Shown here: positions 9,552 through 16,718 of the stretch, piece after piece | Layout of the letters: each line of letters starts with the position of its first letter | Numbering within the stretch: the first letter of the stretch is position 1 | The notes under the pieces: model-generated | The model's database searches: none | What the model saw: only the letters and a program-made list of their open reading frames with translations | Told to the model about the DNA's origin: nothing | Assembly (NCBI GenBank): GCA_049647245.1 | Contig: JBARXH010000194.1 | Span: forward strand, 1-26,972 | From: Litorimonas sp049647245 | GTDB lineage: Bacteria > Pseudomonadota > Alphaproteobacteria > Caulobacterales > Maricaulaceae | Reading direction: 5' to 3' | Length of the DNA stretch: 26,972 bases | Position numbers and translations under genes: made by a program

Positions 9552-10841
9552 ATGACCGCCGTGACTCAGAACGCGCCCTTCGGCGGCGTGGAGCGCAAGA
9601 TCGCGATGCGATATCTGCGCGCCAAGAAGAGCCAGGGCGGTGTGGGTTTCATCGCCGTTATCAGCTTTACCTGCATCATGCTCGCCATCGCGGCGATGAT
9701 TACCATCATGTCCATCATGAACGGTTTCCGCACCGACATGATCCGGCTGACCATAGGCAGCGAAGGCCACATCTACGTACAGCCCGCACAGCCGGGCGTG
9801 ACGCCAGAGCAGATCGCCGATCTGGAAGCCCGGATGCAGGCCGTTCCGGGCGTGGAGAACGCGTTCCAGTTCACCCAGCACTTCACCGGTGTGCAGGCGA
9901 ATGGGGAGTTCGCTCTGGCCCAGGTCATCGGCATCGACCGTGATAACCTGATGGATTTCGAACTGATCGCGGAGGGTGTCGTGCAGGGCGACTTGCGCTC
10001 GCTCGGCGAAGGGCAGGGGTCCGACGAAGCCATCGCGATCGGGTCCGCCATGGCGTTGGGGCTCGGTCTGCAGGTCGGGGACCGTCTGCTTGTCTATTCC
10101 CCACGCACGCGCCAGACCGTGTCCGGTTCGGTTCCCGTTCGCAAGGCCTACACGATCGGGGCCATCTTCGATGTCGGCCTGTTCGTGACCAATCAGACCT
10201 ACATCTACATGGATCTGGAAGAAGCGACGCTGTTGTTCGAAGGCGGCGTTTCCCGCGGGGATGTCCAGCTCCGCCTCGAAGATCCGGATGCGATCGACGA
10301 TCTCCGCCAGACGATCTTCGATTCTGCCGGGCAGCGCATCCGTCAGCTGACCTGGAAGGACCGTAACCAGTCCACGGCCAGCGCACTGCGCGTGGAGCAG
10401 ATCGCTATGCGGCTGATCTTTATGATCGTCGTGGTCATCGCCGCATTCCCGGTCCTTGCATCCATGATCATGCTCGTGAAGAACAAGTCGCGGGACATCG
10501 CGATCCTGCGAACCATCGGCACGACGCGCGGCGGCATTCTGCGCATCTTCCTGATGAGCGGGGCGACAGTCGGCATATTGGGAACGCTGATGGGGCTGAT
10601 CGTCGGGGTTCTGTTCTGCCTGAATCTCTACCCGATCCAGCTCTTCATCGAGCGGCTGATGGGCGTTCAGCTCTTTCCGCAGGACGTCTACCAGTTGACC
10701 GACCGCATTCCGGTCAAGATCATCTGGTCCGAGGTCGCGTCCGTCGCGCTTTGGGGATTCCTGATCTCCGCGCTCGCCGTGTTCTGGCCGGCTTGGCAAG
10801 CTTCGAAGATCGATCCCGTCGAGGCGCTCCGCTATGATTAG
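9552..10841 (+). CDS. lolC: Lipoprotein-releasing ABC transporter permease (LolC/LolE family)
   Basis: This is a 429-residue inner-membrane subunit of the Lol system, which extracts outer-membrane lipoproteins from the inner membrane and passes them to LolA. Architecture is standard: an N-terminal helix at about 28-50, a long periplasmic domain at about 50-275, then three helices near 285-310, 330-355 and 390-415. The N-terminal ERKIAMRYLRAKKSQGGVGFI and the FtsX-like KNKSRDIAILRTIG segment are typical. Only one such permease is next to lolD, so a homodimer or a partner elsewhere is likely. LolC or LolE cannot be decided from the sequence alone. The 3' end overlaps lolD by 8 nt. Confidence 0.93.
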   Translation: MTAVTQNAPFGGVERKIAMRYLRAKKSQGGVGFIAVISFTCIMLAIAAMITIMSIMNGFRTDMIRLTIGSEGHIYVQPAQPGVTPEQIADLEARMQAVPGVENAFQFTQHFTGVQANGEFALAQVIGIDRDNLMDFELIAEGVVQGDLRSLGEGQGSDEAIAIGSAMALGLGLQVGDRLLVYSPRTRQTVSGSVPVRKAYTIGAIFDVGLFVTNQTYIYMDLEEATLLFEGGVSRGDVQLRLEDPDAIDDLRQTIFDSAGQRIRQLTWKDRNQSTASALRVEQIAMRLIFMIVVVIAAFPVLASMIMLVKNKSRDIAILRTIGTTRGGILRIFLMSGATVGILGTLMGLIVGVLFCLNLYPIQLFIERLMGVQLFPQDVYQLTDRIPVKIIWSEVASVALWGFLISALAVFWPAWQASKIDPVEALRYD

Positions 10842-11535
10842 GCCGGTTCTTTCTGTCCGGAACCTCCACCGGGCCTACAAGTCGGGCGAAGGCCTGCTGA
10901 AGGTGCTTGCAGGCGCCGACATCGATATCTTTCCGGGGGAAATGGTCGGACTGATCGGTCCTTCCGGCTCCGGCAAGTCGACGTTGCTTCATGCGGCGGG
11001 TTTGCTGGAGAAGCCGAACTCCGGCGAAGTCTTCATCAATGGACGGGAATGCCTGAAGCTCGCGGATGATGAACGGACGGCGATACGTCGCCAGCGGATC
11101 GGCATGGTCTATCAGTTCCATCACCTCCAGAAGGAGTTCTCGGCCGAAGAGAACGTCATGATCCCGCAGATGATTGCGGGACGTGGTTCTCGCGAGGCCA
11201 AGGCTGAAGCGCAGCGCCTGCTGATCGCCATGGGACTGGGAGAGCGGATGAGCCACCGGCCGAGCCAGATGTCCGGCGGCGAACAGCAGCGCGTCGCTAT
11301 CGCCCGCGCCCTCTCCAACCGGCCGCAGGTCTTGCTCGCGGATGAGCCGACAGGCAATCTGGATCCGGCGACCAGTTCCGCCGTGTTCGATCAGCTCTAC
11401 CAGCTCACCCGTCAGGAAGGCGTCGCCGCCCTCGTGGCGACGCACAACATGCAGCTCGCCAGCTATATGGACCGCCTGCTGACCGTGCGCGAAGGCATGG
11501 TCGTGCCGTTCAATCCTGCGCCAGTCTCCTACTGA
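10834..11535 (+). CDS. lolD: Lipoprotein-releasing ABC transporter ATP-binding protein LolD
   Basis: This 233-residue ATPase of the Lol lipoprotein-release complex lies at the cytoplasmic face of the inner membrane. Walker A GPSGSGKST is at 42-50, followed by a Q-loop region MVYQFHHLQKEFSAEEN, the ABC signature MSGGEQQRVAIARAL, Walker B VLLADEPTGNLD and the H-loop VATHN. The length is normal for LolD. It starts at ATG 10834 inside the end of the permease gene, which implies coupled translation. The 3' end runs 26 nt into the oppositely oriented permease gene at 11510, so no terminator can fit between the two. Confidence 0.96.
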   Translation: MIRPVLSVRNLHRAYKSGEGLLKVLAGADIDIFPGEMVGLIGPSGSGKSTLLHAAGLLEKPNSGEVFINGRECLKLADDERTAIRRQRIGMVYQFHHLQKEFSAEENVMIPQMIAGRGSREAKAEAQRLLIAMGLGERMSHRPSQMSGGEQQRVAIARALSNRPQVLLADEPTGNLDPATSSAVFDQLYQLTRQEGVAALVATHNMQLASYMDRLLTVREGMVVPFNPAPVSY

Positions 11536-12817
11536 TCCCGTAGAAGGCCAGCCCGACCCCGATCAGCAACAGCCCCGCCAGGACCGTTCGAGGCGAGGTC
11601 GCGGCAATGTAAGCCAGCGTGACAGCCGTTATGGCGAGGTAGACCAACGGCACGACGGGGTAGACCGGGACACGGAACGACAGATCGTCTGCGGGTCGTT
11701 TCCATCGCAACACAAACAGTCCGAGCACGGCCAGCAGGCTGTTGAAGGCCAGGAGACTGCCTGCAAAGACGATGATGGTTTCAAAGGTCTGCGTCAGGAC
11801 GAAGAAGACCGCGACGGCAGTCTGCATCCAAATCGCGTTTCGGGGAATGCCATCCGCGTTTGTCCGGCCGAGCCAGCGAAGCGCGGGAAAATCCTGTCCG
11901 ATGGCTTGCAGAGCGCGCGGTCCGGCGAGCGTCATGGCCGACACGGTACTGATGAGCAGCAGGGCAAGCATGGCCCCGGCGATGCGGCCTCCGTCTTCCC
12001 CAAAGATGCCCCGCGCGGCGATATATCCGATCTCTACCTCTCCGCGCATTGCATCCATCGGTGCGGCCCGCAGGAAGACGATGTGGAGCAGGATGTAGAG
12101 GACCGCCACGACGAGCGTTCCGCCGAGAAGAATGCGGGGCAGGGAGCGTTGCGGCTGTTCGAGTTCTCCTGTGATGTAGGTCGCTGCGTTCCAGCCTGTG
12201 TAGGCGTAGGACACGTAGATCAGCGACACGGCAAAACCGGGAGATAGGATGTCCGACCAGCTCTCCGGTTCAGGTTGAAAGCTGATCGGCTGCGGGTCTG
12301 GGACGAGTGTCAGTCCCGCCACGCAGAACGCCGCAATCAGGACGACCTTTACGATCGTGAACCCGTTCTGGGTGGCTCCGGACACGCGGTGAGAGCGTCC
12401 GTGAAGTACCGTCATGCCAAGAACCAAGGCCAGCGCTACGATGGTCTTGGCTGACGGCGTATCGAGTGCCGGAAAGAGCGCGCTGCCATAGTCGGAGAAG
12501 GCGAGGGCGACGGCAGCGATGGGGGCGGCGAAGCCGATGGTGGCGGACACCCAGCCCGACACGAACCCAGCGGCCGGATGATAGATTTCTCCGAGAAAAT
12601 TATACTCGCCCCCGGAGCGTGGCAGACGTGTTCCAAGCTCCGCATAGCTCAGCGCGCCGCAAAGCGCGGCGAGGCCGCCGACAAACCAGAGCATCAGGAT
12701 GGCGAAGGGTGAGCTGATGTCCATCAGCTGGAAGCCCAGCGAGGTGAACACCCCCGTCCCGATCATGTTCGCGATGATCAGCGCAGTGGCGGTTCGGGGT
12801 CGGAACAGGGTGCTCAT
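11510..12817 (-). CDS. APC-family amino-acid permease
   Basis: This 435-residue integral membrane transporter with about 12 hydrophobic segments belongs to the amino acid-polyamine-organocation superfamily. The first helix carries the substrate-binding motif IANMIGTGVF, followed by LCGALSYAELGTRLPRSGGE and YVSYAYTGWNAATYITGELE, all hallmarks of APC amino-acid permeases. Substrate cannot be told. I chose ATG 12817; an upstream in-frame ATG at 12949 would add 44 residues with no family character and would cover the promoter region of the next gene. No strong ribosome-binding site is seen. It is the only - strand gene, is inserted between lolD and dnaE, and overlaps the lolD 3' end by 26 nt. Confidence 0.85.
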   Translation of the reverse strand: MSTLFRPRTATALIIANMIGTGVFTSLGFQLMDISSPFAILMLWFVGGLAALCGALSYAELGTRLPRSGGEYNFLGEIYHPAAGFVSGWVSATIGFAAPIAAVALAFSDYGSALFPALDTPSAKTIVALALVLGMTVLHGRSHRVSGATQNGFTIVKVVLIAAFCVAGLTLVPDPQPISFQPEPESWSDILSPGFAVSLIYVSYAYTGWNAATYITGELEQPQRSLPRILLGGTLVVAVLYILLHIVFLRAAPMDAMRGEVEIGYIAARGIFGEDGGRIAGAMLALLLISTVSAMTLAGPRALQAIGQDFPALRWLGRTNADGIPRNAIWMQTAVAVFFVLTQTFETIIVFAGSLLAFNSLLAVLGLFVLRWKRPADDLSFRVPVYPVVPLVYLAITAVTLAYIAATSPRTVLAGLLLIGVGLAFYGISRRLAQD

Positions 12818-12864
12818 GCACTTGCTGTGCGGGGACACTTGCAGGCGTTCAAGAGTGCCACCGC

Positions 12865-12873
12865 TTATCCACA
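12865..12873 (+). promoter_or_regulatory. DnaA box (TTATCCACA)
   Basis: TTATCCACA is an exact match to the high-affinity DnaA-binding consensus. It sits in the 158-bp divergent region, 48 bp upstream of the permease start codon and about 100 bp upstream of the small ORF that precedes dnaE. A single box cannot prove function, but an exact 9-mer in the control region of the replicative polymerase gene makes DnaA control plausible. Confidence 0.55.
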
Positions 12874-12884
12874 AGCCAGAGTTC

Positions 12885-12917
12885 GAATCAGGGAAACAAT
12901 TCCTACCGTGTTGACTC
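12885..12917. promoter_or_regulatory. Two GANTC (CcrM-type) methylation sites
   Basis: GAATC at 12885-12889 and GACTC at 12913-12917 are GANTC sites, the target of the alphaproteobacterial cell-cycle methyltransferase CcrM. The second overlaps the TTGACT promoter element. Methylation of such sites affects GcrA-dependent promoters in Caulobacter; an effect here is inferred. Confidence 0.4.
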
Positions 12918-12939
12918 TGGAACAAAGACAGAACAGAAC
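12911..12939 (+). promoter_or_regulatory. Candidate promoter for the small ORF and dnaE
   Basis: TTGACT at 12911-12916 resembles an alphaproteobacterial -35 element. With a 17-nt spacer the -10 position would be CAGAAC at 12934-12939, a poor match. The LexA box at 12920-12934 fills the spacer, where bound repressor would block polymerase. The -35 is credible but the -10 is uncertain. Confidence 0.4.
12920..12934 (-). promoter_or_regulatory. LexA (SOS) box, GTTC-N7-GTTC
   Basis: On the - strand the sequence reads GTTCTGTCTTTGTTC, a direct repeat of GTTC with exactly 7 nt between, which is the known alphaproteobacterial LexA-binding consensus; the T-rich right half of the spacer is also typical. 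It lies 41 bp upstream of the 31-codon ORF and just inside the -35 element. This predicts that the small ORF, and perhaps part of dnaE expression, is induced by DNA damage. Confidence 0.75.
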
Positions 12940-12975
12940 AAAGTGGCAACAGGTTGAAGAGAGAAGGGGATAACC

Positions 12976-13071
12976 ATGCTCAAGCAGTTCGCACAGGACA
13001 TTGGCGCCGCTATCGTGCTGGCAGCGTTCGTCACCATGATGTCGGTCTGGATGATGGTTCTCGGAGGGTAG
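12976..13071 (+). CDS. 31-residue single-span membrane peptide, candidate SidA-like SOS division inhibitor
   Basis: This short ORF begins with MLKQFAQDIGAA, passes through a hydrophobic segment at about residues 9-29 and ends in Gly-Gly. A good ribosome-binding site (AAGGGGA at 12964-12970) lies 6 nt before ATG 12976, and the LexA box lies 41 bp upstream. Its TAG stop is 8 nt before the dnaE ATG, and its last two codons form the dnaE ribosome-binding site. From memory, Caulobacter SidA is a 29-residue inner-membrane peptide, induced by SOS, that blocks division through FtsW/FtsN and is encoded next to dnaE. Size, topology, regulation and place all agree. I have not aligned the sequences, so the name is an inference; a leader ORF for dnaE is the alternative. 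Confidence 0.7.
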   Translation: MLKQFAQDIGAAIVLAAFVTMMSVWMMVLGG

Positions 13072-13079
13072 TCGAAAAT

Positions 13080-16000
13080 ATGATCCGTGACTTCGTCCAT
13101 CTGCGCATGCGCTCGCCTTATTCCATGCTGGAAGGGGCGTTGAAGATGAAGGACACGGCGGCGCGGCTGACCCAGTACAAGCAGCCCGCCATTGCGCTAA
13201 CAGACACCAACAATCTCTGCGGTGCGCTCGAATTTTCCGAAATCATGAGCGGCGCGGGCGTTCAGCCGATCATAGGCGTGACGCTGACCCTCGATCTGGA
13301 GGGCGAACGTCAGCCGGGTCAGTTCCGGCGTGACCCAGACGGGACTCTTGTTCTGCTCGCGCAAGACCAGACCGGCTATGACAATCTCATGGCGTTGTCT
13401 TCCTTTGCGTTCCTGGATGTGGAGCCGACGGACCTTCCGCACGTCAAATTGAGCGCTCTTTCAGGACGAACGGACGGTGTGATCGCCTTGACGGGCGGCA
13501 GCGACAGCGCCCTTGACCGGTTGATCGCCGCCGGCCGTCCGGACGAAGCGGATCGCTGGCTCGACACGTTGCAGGGCTTGTTTCCCAACCGGCTTTATGT
13601 CGAATTGCAACGCCACGGCACGCCGCAGCAGGCCGTGACGGAACCTGCGCTGCTCGATCTTGCCTATGAGCGCGGCCTGCCGATCGTCGCCACGAACGAT
13701 CCCTACTTCCTCGGGCCGGAAATGTTCTACGCTCACGACGCGCTACTGGCCATGAGTGAGAGCACTTATGTGCTGCAGGAAGACCGTCGCAAGCTCACGC
13801 CTCGACACTATCTGAAATCCACCGAAGAGATGCTGAACCTCTTCGAAGACTTGCCGGAAGCATTGCAGAACACGTTGGTCATCGCGCAGCGTTGCGCGGT
13901 CAAATCCAGCAAGCGCGACCCGATCCTGCCGCATTTCGGTGACGGGTCACAATCGGAAGCGGATATTCTGGCGGATCAGGCCCGGGAAGGGCTGGAGGCC
14001 CGATTGGCGCAGATCGAACTGGCCGAACCCCGCCAAGCCTATTTCGACCGGCTCGACTATGAACTGGGCATCATCACCCAGATGGGATTCCCCGGCTATT
14101 TTCTGATCGTTTCGGACTTCATCAAATGGGCCAAGCAACAGGATATACCCGTGGGACCCGGGCGGGGCTCCGGCGCGGGCTCGGTCGTGGCCTGGGCCTT
14201 GACGATCACCGATCTCGACCCTCTGCGGTTCGGGCTGCTGTTCGAGCGGTTCCTCAACCCCGAACGTGTCTCAATGCCTGACTTCGATATCGACTTCTGC
14301 CAGGAGCGCCGTGGTGAGGTCATCGACTATGTCCGCCGTAAGTACGGCGACGGTCAGGTCGCGCAGATCATTACTTTCGGGACATTGCAGGCCCGCGCCG
14401 TCGTGCGGGATGTCGGCCGCGTCATGCAGATGCCGCTGGGGCAGGTCGACCGGCTTGCCAAACTCGTGCCGAACAATCCGGCCGATCCCGTCACGCTCGC
14501 GCAAGCCATCAACATGGAATCTGCGCTCCAAGACGCCCGGCGTTCCGACCCGACTGTGAAATCCCTGCTCGACACGGCGCTGTCTCTTGAAGGGCTGTAC
14601 CGGAATGCGTCGACACACGCCGCAGGTGTCGTGATCGGGGACCGCCCGCTGACCGAGCTGGTCCCGCTCTACCGCGACCCCCGCTCCGAGATACCAGCGA
14701 CGCAGTTCACCATGAAGTGGGCGGAGAAGGCGGGTCTGGTGAAGTTCGACTTTCTCGGTCTTAAGACCCTCACGGTTCTGGACCGTTGCCTGAAACTGCT
14801 GCGCAAGGACGGTGTCGACATCGATCTGGCGACAGTCAGCACGACTGAAAAGGCCGCTTACGAGCCTCTGGCGAAGGGCTACACAGCAGGCGTGTTCCAG
14901 CTGGAAAGCTCAGGAATGCGCGACGCGCTCCGGAAGCTTGAGCCGGACTCCATCGAAGAGCTGACCGCTATCATTTCGCTCTACCGTCCGGGTCCGATGC
15001 GCAACATTCCTGACTTCATCGAGCGCAAGTTCGGGAGGCAGGAGATCGCCTATCCTCATCCGCAGCTCGAAGAGCTGCTGAAGGAGACATACGGCATCAT
15101 TATCTACCAGGAGCAGGTGATGGAGATCGCCAAGATCCTGTCAGGTTTCTCCCTCGGGGATGCCGACCTGCTCCGCCGTGCCATGGGCAAGAAGGACCAG
15201 GCGGAGATGGACCGCCAGAAGGACAAGTTCATCGACGGCGCGGTCGAGCGCGGCACGGACCGCGAGCACGCGGCGCGCATTTTCGATCTGGTGAACGAGT
15301 TTGCGGGCTATGGCTTCAACAAGTCCCACGCCGCCGCCTATGCGCTGATTTCCTTTCAGACGGCCTACCTAAAGGCGTTGCATCCGGCGCACTTCATGGC
15401 TGCGATCATGAGCCTCGATCTCAGCGTGGCGGAAAAGCTGGCCTTCTTCTTTCAGGAGTCCAAGCGCATCGGCGTCGAGGTGCTGCCGCCCTGCGTAAAC
15501 CGCTCCATGGCCGATTTCGACGTCTTGGACGGCAAGGTGCTCTACGCACTGGGCGCGCTGAAGAATGTCGGTCTCGAAGCGATGAAGCATCTGGTCGATG
15601 TGCGCGAAGCGGGCGGACCGTTCTCCGACATCTACGACTTTGCGCGACGCGTGGACATGCGCATCGTCAACAAGCGCGCTATCGAGAACCTCGCGCGGGC
15701 AGGAGCGTTCGACTGCCTGGGCGTTTCGCGCTCCACGGCACTGGCTTCGGCCGAGATGCTGCAGAAGGTCGGGGCGTTGGCGGCCGAGGAACGTGAGTCT
15801 GCGCAGGTCAATCTGTTCGGCGGTATCGAGGAAGCGACGCCCGACCCGGACCTGACCGTCCGCCCGGACTGGTCCACGATCGAGACGCTGGAGCACGAAC
15901 TGGGTTCGGTGGGCTTCTATTTCGGCGGCCACCCTTTGGACAGCCATTTGGCCGAAGCCGGGGAGAGCATCGTTGCCAGCGATCGTCTGGAAGATCTTGT

Positions 16001-16535
16001 GGCCAAGGGACAGAAGAATTTCCGGGTCGCGGGCATCGTCCGGCGTCGGCAGGAGCGAAGCTCCAAGCATGGCAAGCGCTTTGCCTATCTCGGCCTGTCG
16101 GACCCGTCCGGCGAGTTCGAATTGTTCGTCCGGGAGGATCTCCTGTTCGCGAAACGCGATGTCATGACGGTTGGCAATGCAGTGATCTGCGAAGCCCGTG
16201 TGGAAGGGGAAGGGGGCGATACGCGCTTTTTTGCTCAGTCCGTGCGGCTACTCTCGGCAAAAGCGGGGGATCGGTCGGATGCCCCGCCGCCCAAGGGGCT
16301 GCGCATCCGACTCCGCAATTCGTCGCCGCAAACGCTGGACGAATTGGAAACGCTGCTTTGCAAGCTGCGTGACACGCCCCATCTCCATTCGGGTGTCATC
16401 GAACTGACAGCACCCTTGGGCGAGGACCGTGAAGCCCGCTGGCAGCTGCAGGGCAACTGGGCGATCGACCCGAATGTCCGCAAGGCGCTGAAGGCCAACC
16501 GGGTCATCGAGACGATCGAGGAGATCGCCGCCTAG
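13080..16535 (+). CDS. dnaE: DNA polymerase III subunit alpha (replicative)
   Basis: This 1151-residue catalytic subunit of the chromosomal replicase is near normal length. Order: PHP domain (about 1-270), polymerase with catalytic D401 and D403 in PDFDIDFCQERR and D557 in VKFDFLGL, tandem helix-hairpin-helix region, clamp-binding motif QVNLF at 909-913, and an OB fold starting near FRVAGIVRRRQE. The PHP metal site is degenerate: the N-terminus reads FVHLRMRSPYSMLEG, with Arg11 where E. coli has a His, and DTNN where active forms have DHGN. ATG 13080 matches the family N-terminus; a TTG at 12954 in the same frame would read through the small ORF. The N-terminus and clamp motif mark it as DnaE1, not the mutagenic DnaE2/ImuC. 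Confidence 0.97.
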   Translation: MIRDFVHLRMRSPYSMLEGALKMKDTAARLTQYKQPAIALTDTNNLCGALEFSEIMSGAGVQPIIGVTLTLDLEGERQPGQFRRDPDGTLVLLAQDQTGYDNLMALSSFAFLDVEPTDLPHVKLSALSGRTDGVIALTGGSDSALDRLIAAGRPDEADRWLDTLQGLFPNRLYVELQRHGTPQQAVTEPALLDLAYERGLPIVATNDPYFLGPEMFYAHDALLAMSESTYVLQEDRRKLTPRHYLKSTEEMLNLFEDLPEALQNTLVIAQRCAVKSSKRDPILPHFGDGSQSEADILADQAREGLEARLAQIELAEPRQAYFDRLDYELGIITQMGFPGYFLIVSDFIKWAKQQDIPVGPGRGSGAGSVVAWALTITDLDPLRFGLLFERFLNPERVSMPDFDIDFCQERRGEVIDYVRRKYGDGQVAQIITFGTLQARAVVRDVGRVMQMPLGQVDRLAKLVPNNPADPVTLAQAINMESALQDARRSDPTVKSLLDTALSLEGLYRNASTHAAGVVIGDRPLTELVPLYRDPRSEIPATQFTMKWAEKAGLVKFDFLGLKTLTVLDRCLKLLRKDGVDIDLATVSTTEKAAYEPLAKGYTAGVFQLESSGMRDALRKLEPDSIEELTAIISLYRPGPMRNIPDFIERKFGRQEIAYPHPQLEELLKETYGIIIYQEQVMEIAKILSGFSLGDADLLRRAMGKKDQAEMDRQKDKFIDGAVERGTDREHAARIFDLVNEFAGYGFNKSHAAAYALISFQTAYLKALHPAHFMAAIMSLDLSVAEKLAFFFQESKRIGVEVLPPCVNRSMADFDVLDGKVLYALGALKNVGLEAMKHLVDVREAGGPFSDIYDFARRVDMRIVNKRAIENLARAGAFDCLGVSRSTALASAEMLQKVGALAAEERESAQVNLFGGIEEATPDPDLTVRPDWSTIETLEHELGSVGFYFGGHPLDSHLAEAGESIVASDRLEDLVAKGQKNFRVAGIVRRRQERSSKHGKRFAYLGLSDPSGEFELFVREDLLFAKRDVMTVGNAVICEARVEGEGGDTRFFAQSVRLLSAKAGDRSDAPPPKGLRIRLRNSSPQTLDELETLLCKLRDTPHLHSGVIELTAPLGEDREARWQLQGNWAIDPNVRKALKANRVIETIEEIAA

Positions 16536-16569
16536 GCGCGGCCCGCGCTCTGTCCATTCGCTGAAATCT

Positions 16570-16598
16570 TTGCTTGCGGCCTCGGGCGAAGCTGTTAT
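16570..16598 (+). promoter_or_regulatory. Candidate rpsB promoter
   Basis: TTGCTT (16570-16575) and TGTTAT (16593-16598) are separated by exactly 17 nt and lie about 120 bp upstream of the rpsB start. Both are reasonable matches to a sigma-70 type promoter for a strongly expressed ribosomal gene. A small GCGCG/CGCGC stem at 16536-16548, right after the dnaE stop, has no clear T-run, so dnaE termination is not established. Confidence 0.4.
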
Positions 16599-16652
16599 GG
16601 CGCGCCGCATCAATTCGCGTGCGGGTTCGGCCCTGTGCATATAGCGCAGATG

Positions 16653-16713
16653 CCGGTTCCGGTGAGGCTCAAGCCTCTCAACCCCGCACATAGGCTAACC
16701 GGAAGAAGGAGAT
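16653..16713 (+). promoter_or_regulatory. Structured rpsB leader with alternative hairpins
   Basis: CCGGTT (16653-16658) can pair perfectly with AACCGG (16697-16702), directly before the ribosome-binding site AAGAAGGAGA. Inside, GAGGC (16664-16668) and GCCTC (16673-16677) form a hairpin with a TCAA loop. A second AGGCT at 16692-16696 could instead pair with AGCCT at 16672-16676, giving a mutually exclusive structure. This layout is what a ribosomal-protein autoregulatory leader could look like; the function is inferred. Confidence 0.4.
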
Positions 16714-16718
16714 ATCCA

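Noticed and set aside
9477..10799. 440-codon open frame on the - strand across lolC/E
   Set aside because: Antisense shadow with low-complexity Asp/His/Arg composition and no motif.
12818..12949. 44-residue N-terminal extension of the amino-acid permease
   Set aside because: It has no APC character and would cover the DnaA and LexA boxes; the ATG at 12817 directly precedes the first membrane helix.
12954..13079. N-terminal extension of DnaE from TTG 12954
   Set aside because: It is not DnaE-like, and this stretch encodes the 31-residue peptide in another frame with its own ribosome-binding site.
13080..16535. Possibility that the LexA-linked polymerase is DnaE2/ImuC
   Set aside because: Length of 1151, the HLR-type N-terminus, QVNLF clamp motif and no imuA/imuB neighbours indicate the replicative DnaE1.
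16635..16718. N-terminal extension of S2 from ATG 16635
   Set aside because: S2 begins at MALPDFS with an AAGGAGAT site; the upstream part is the structured leader.
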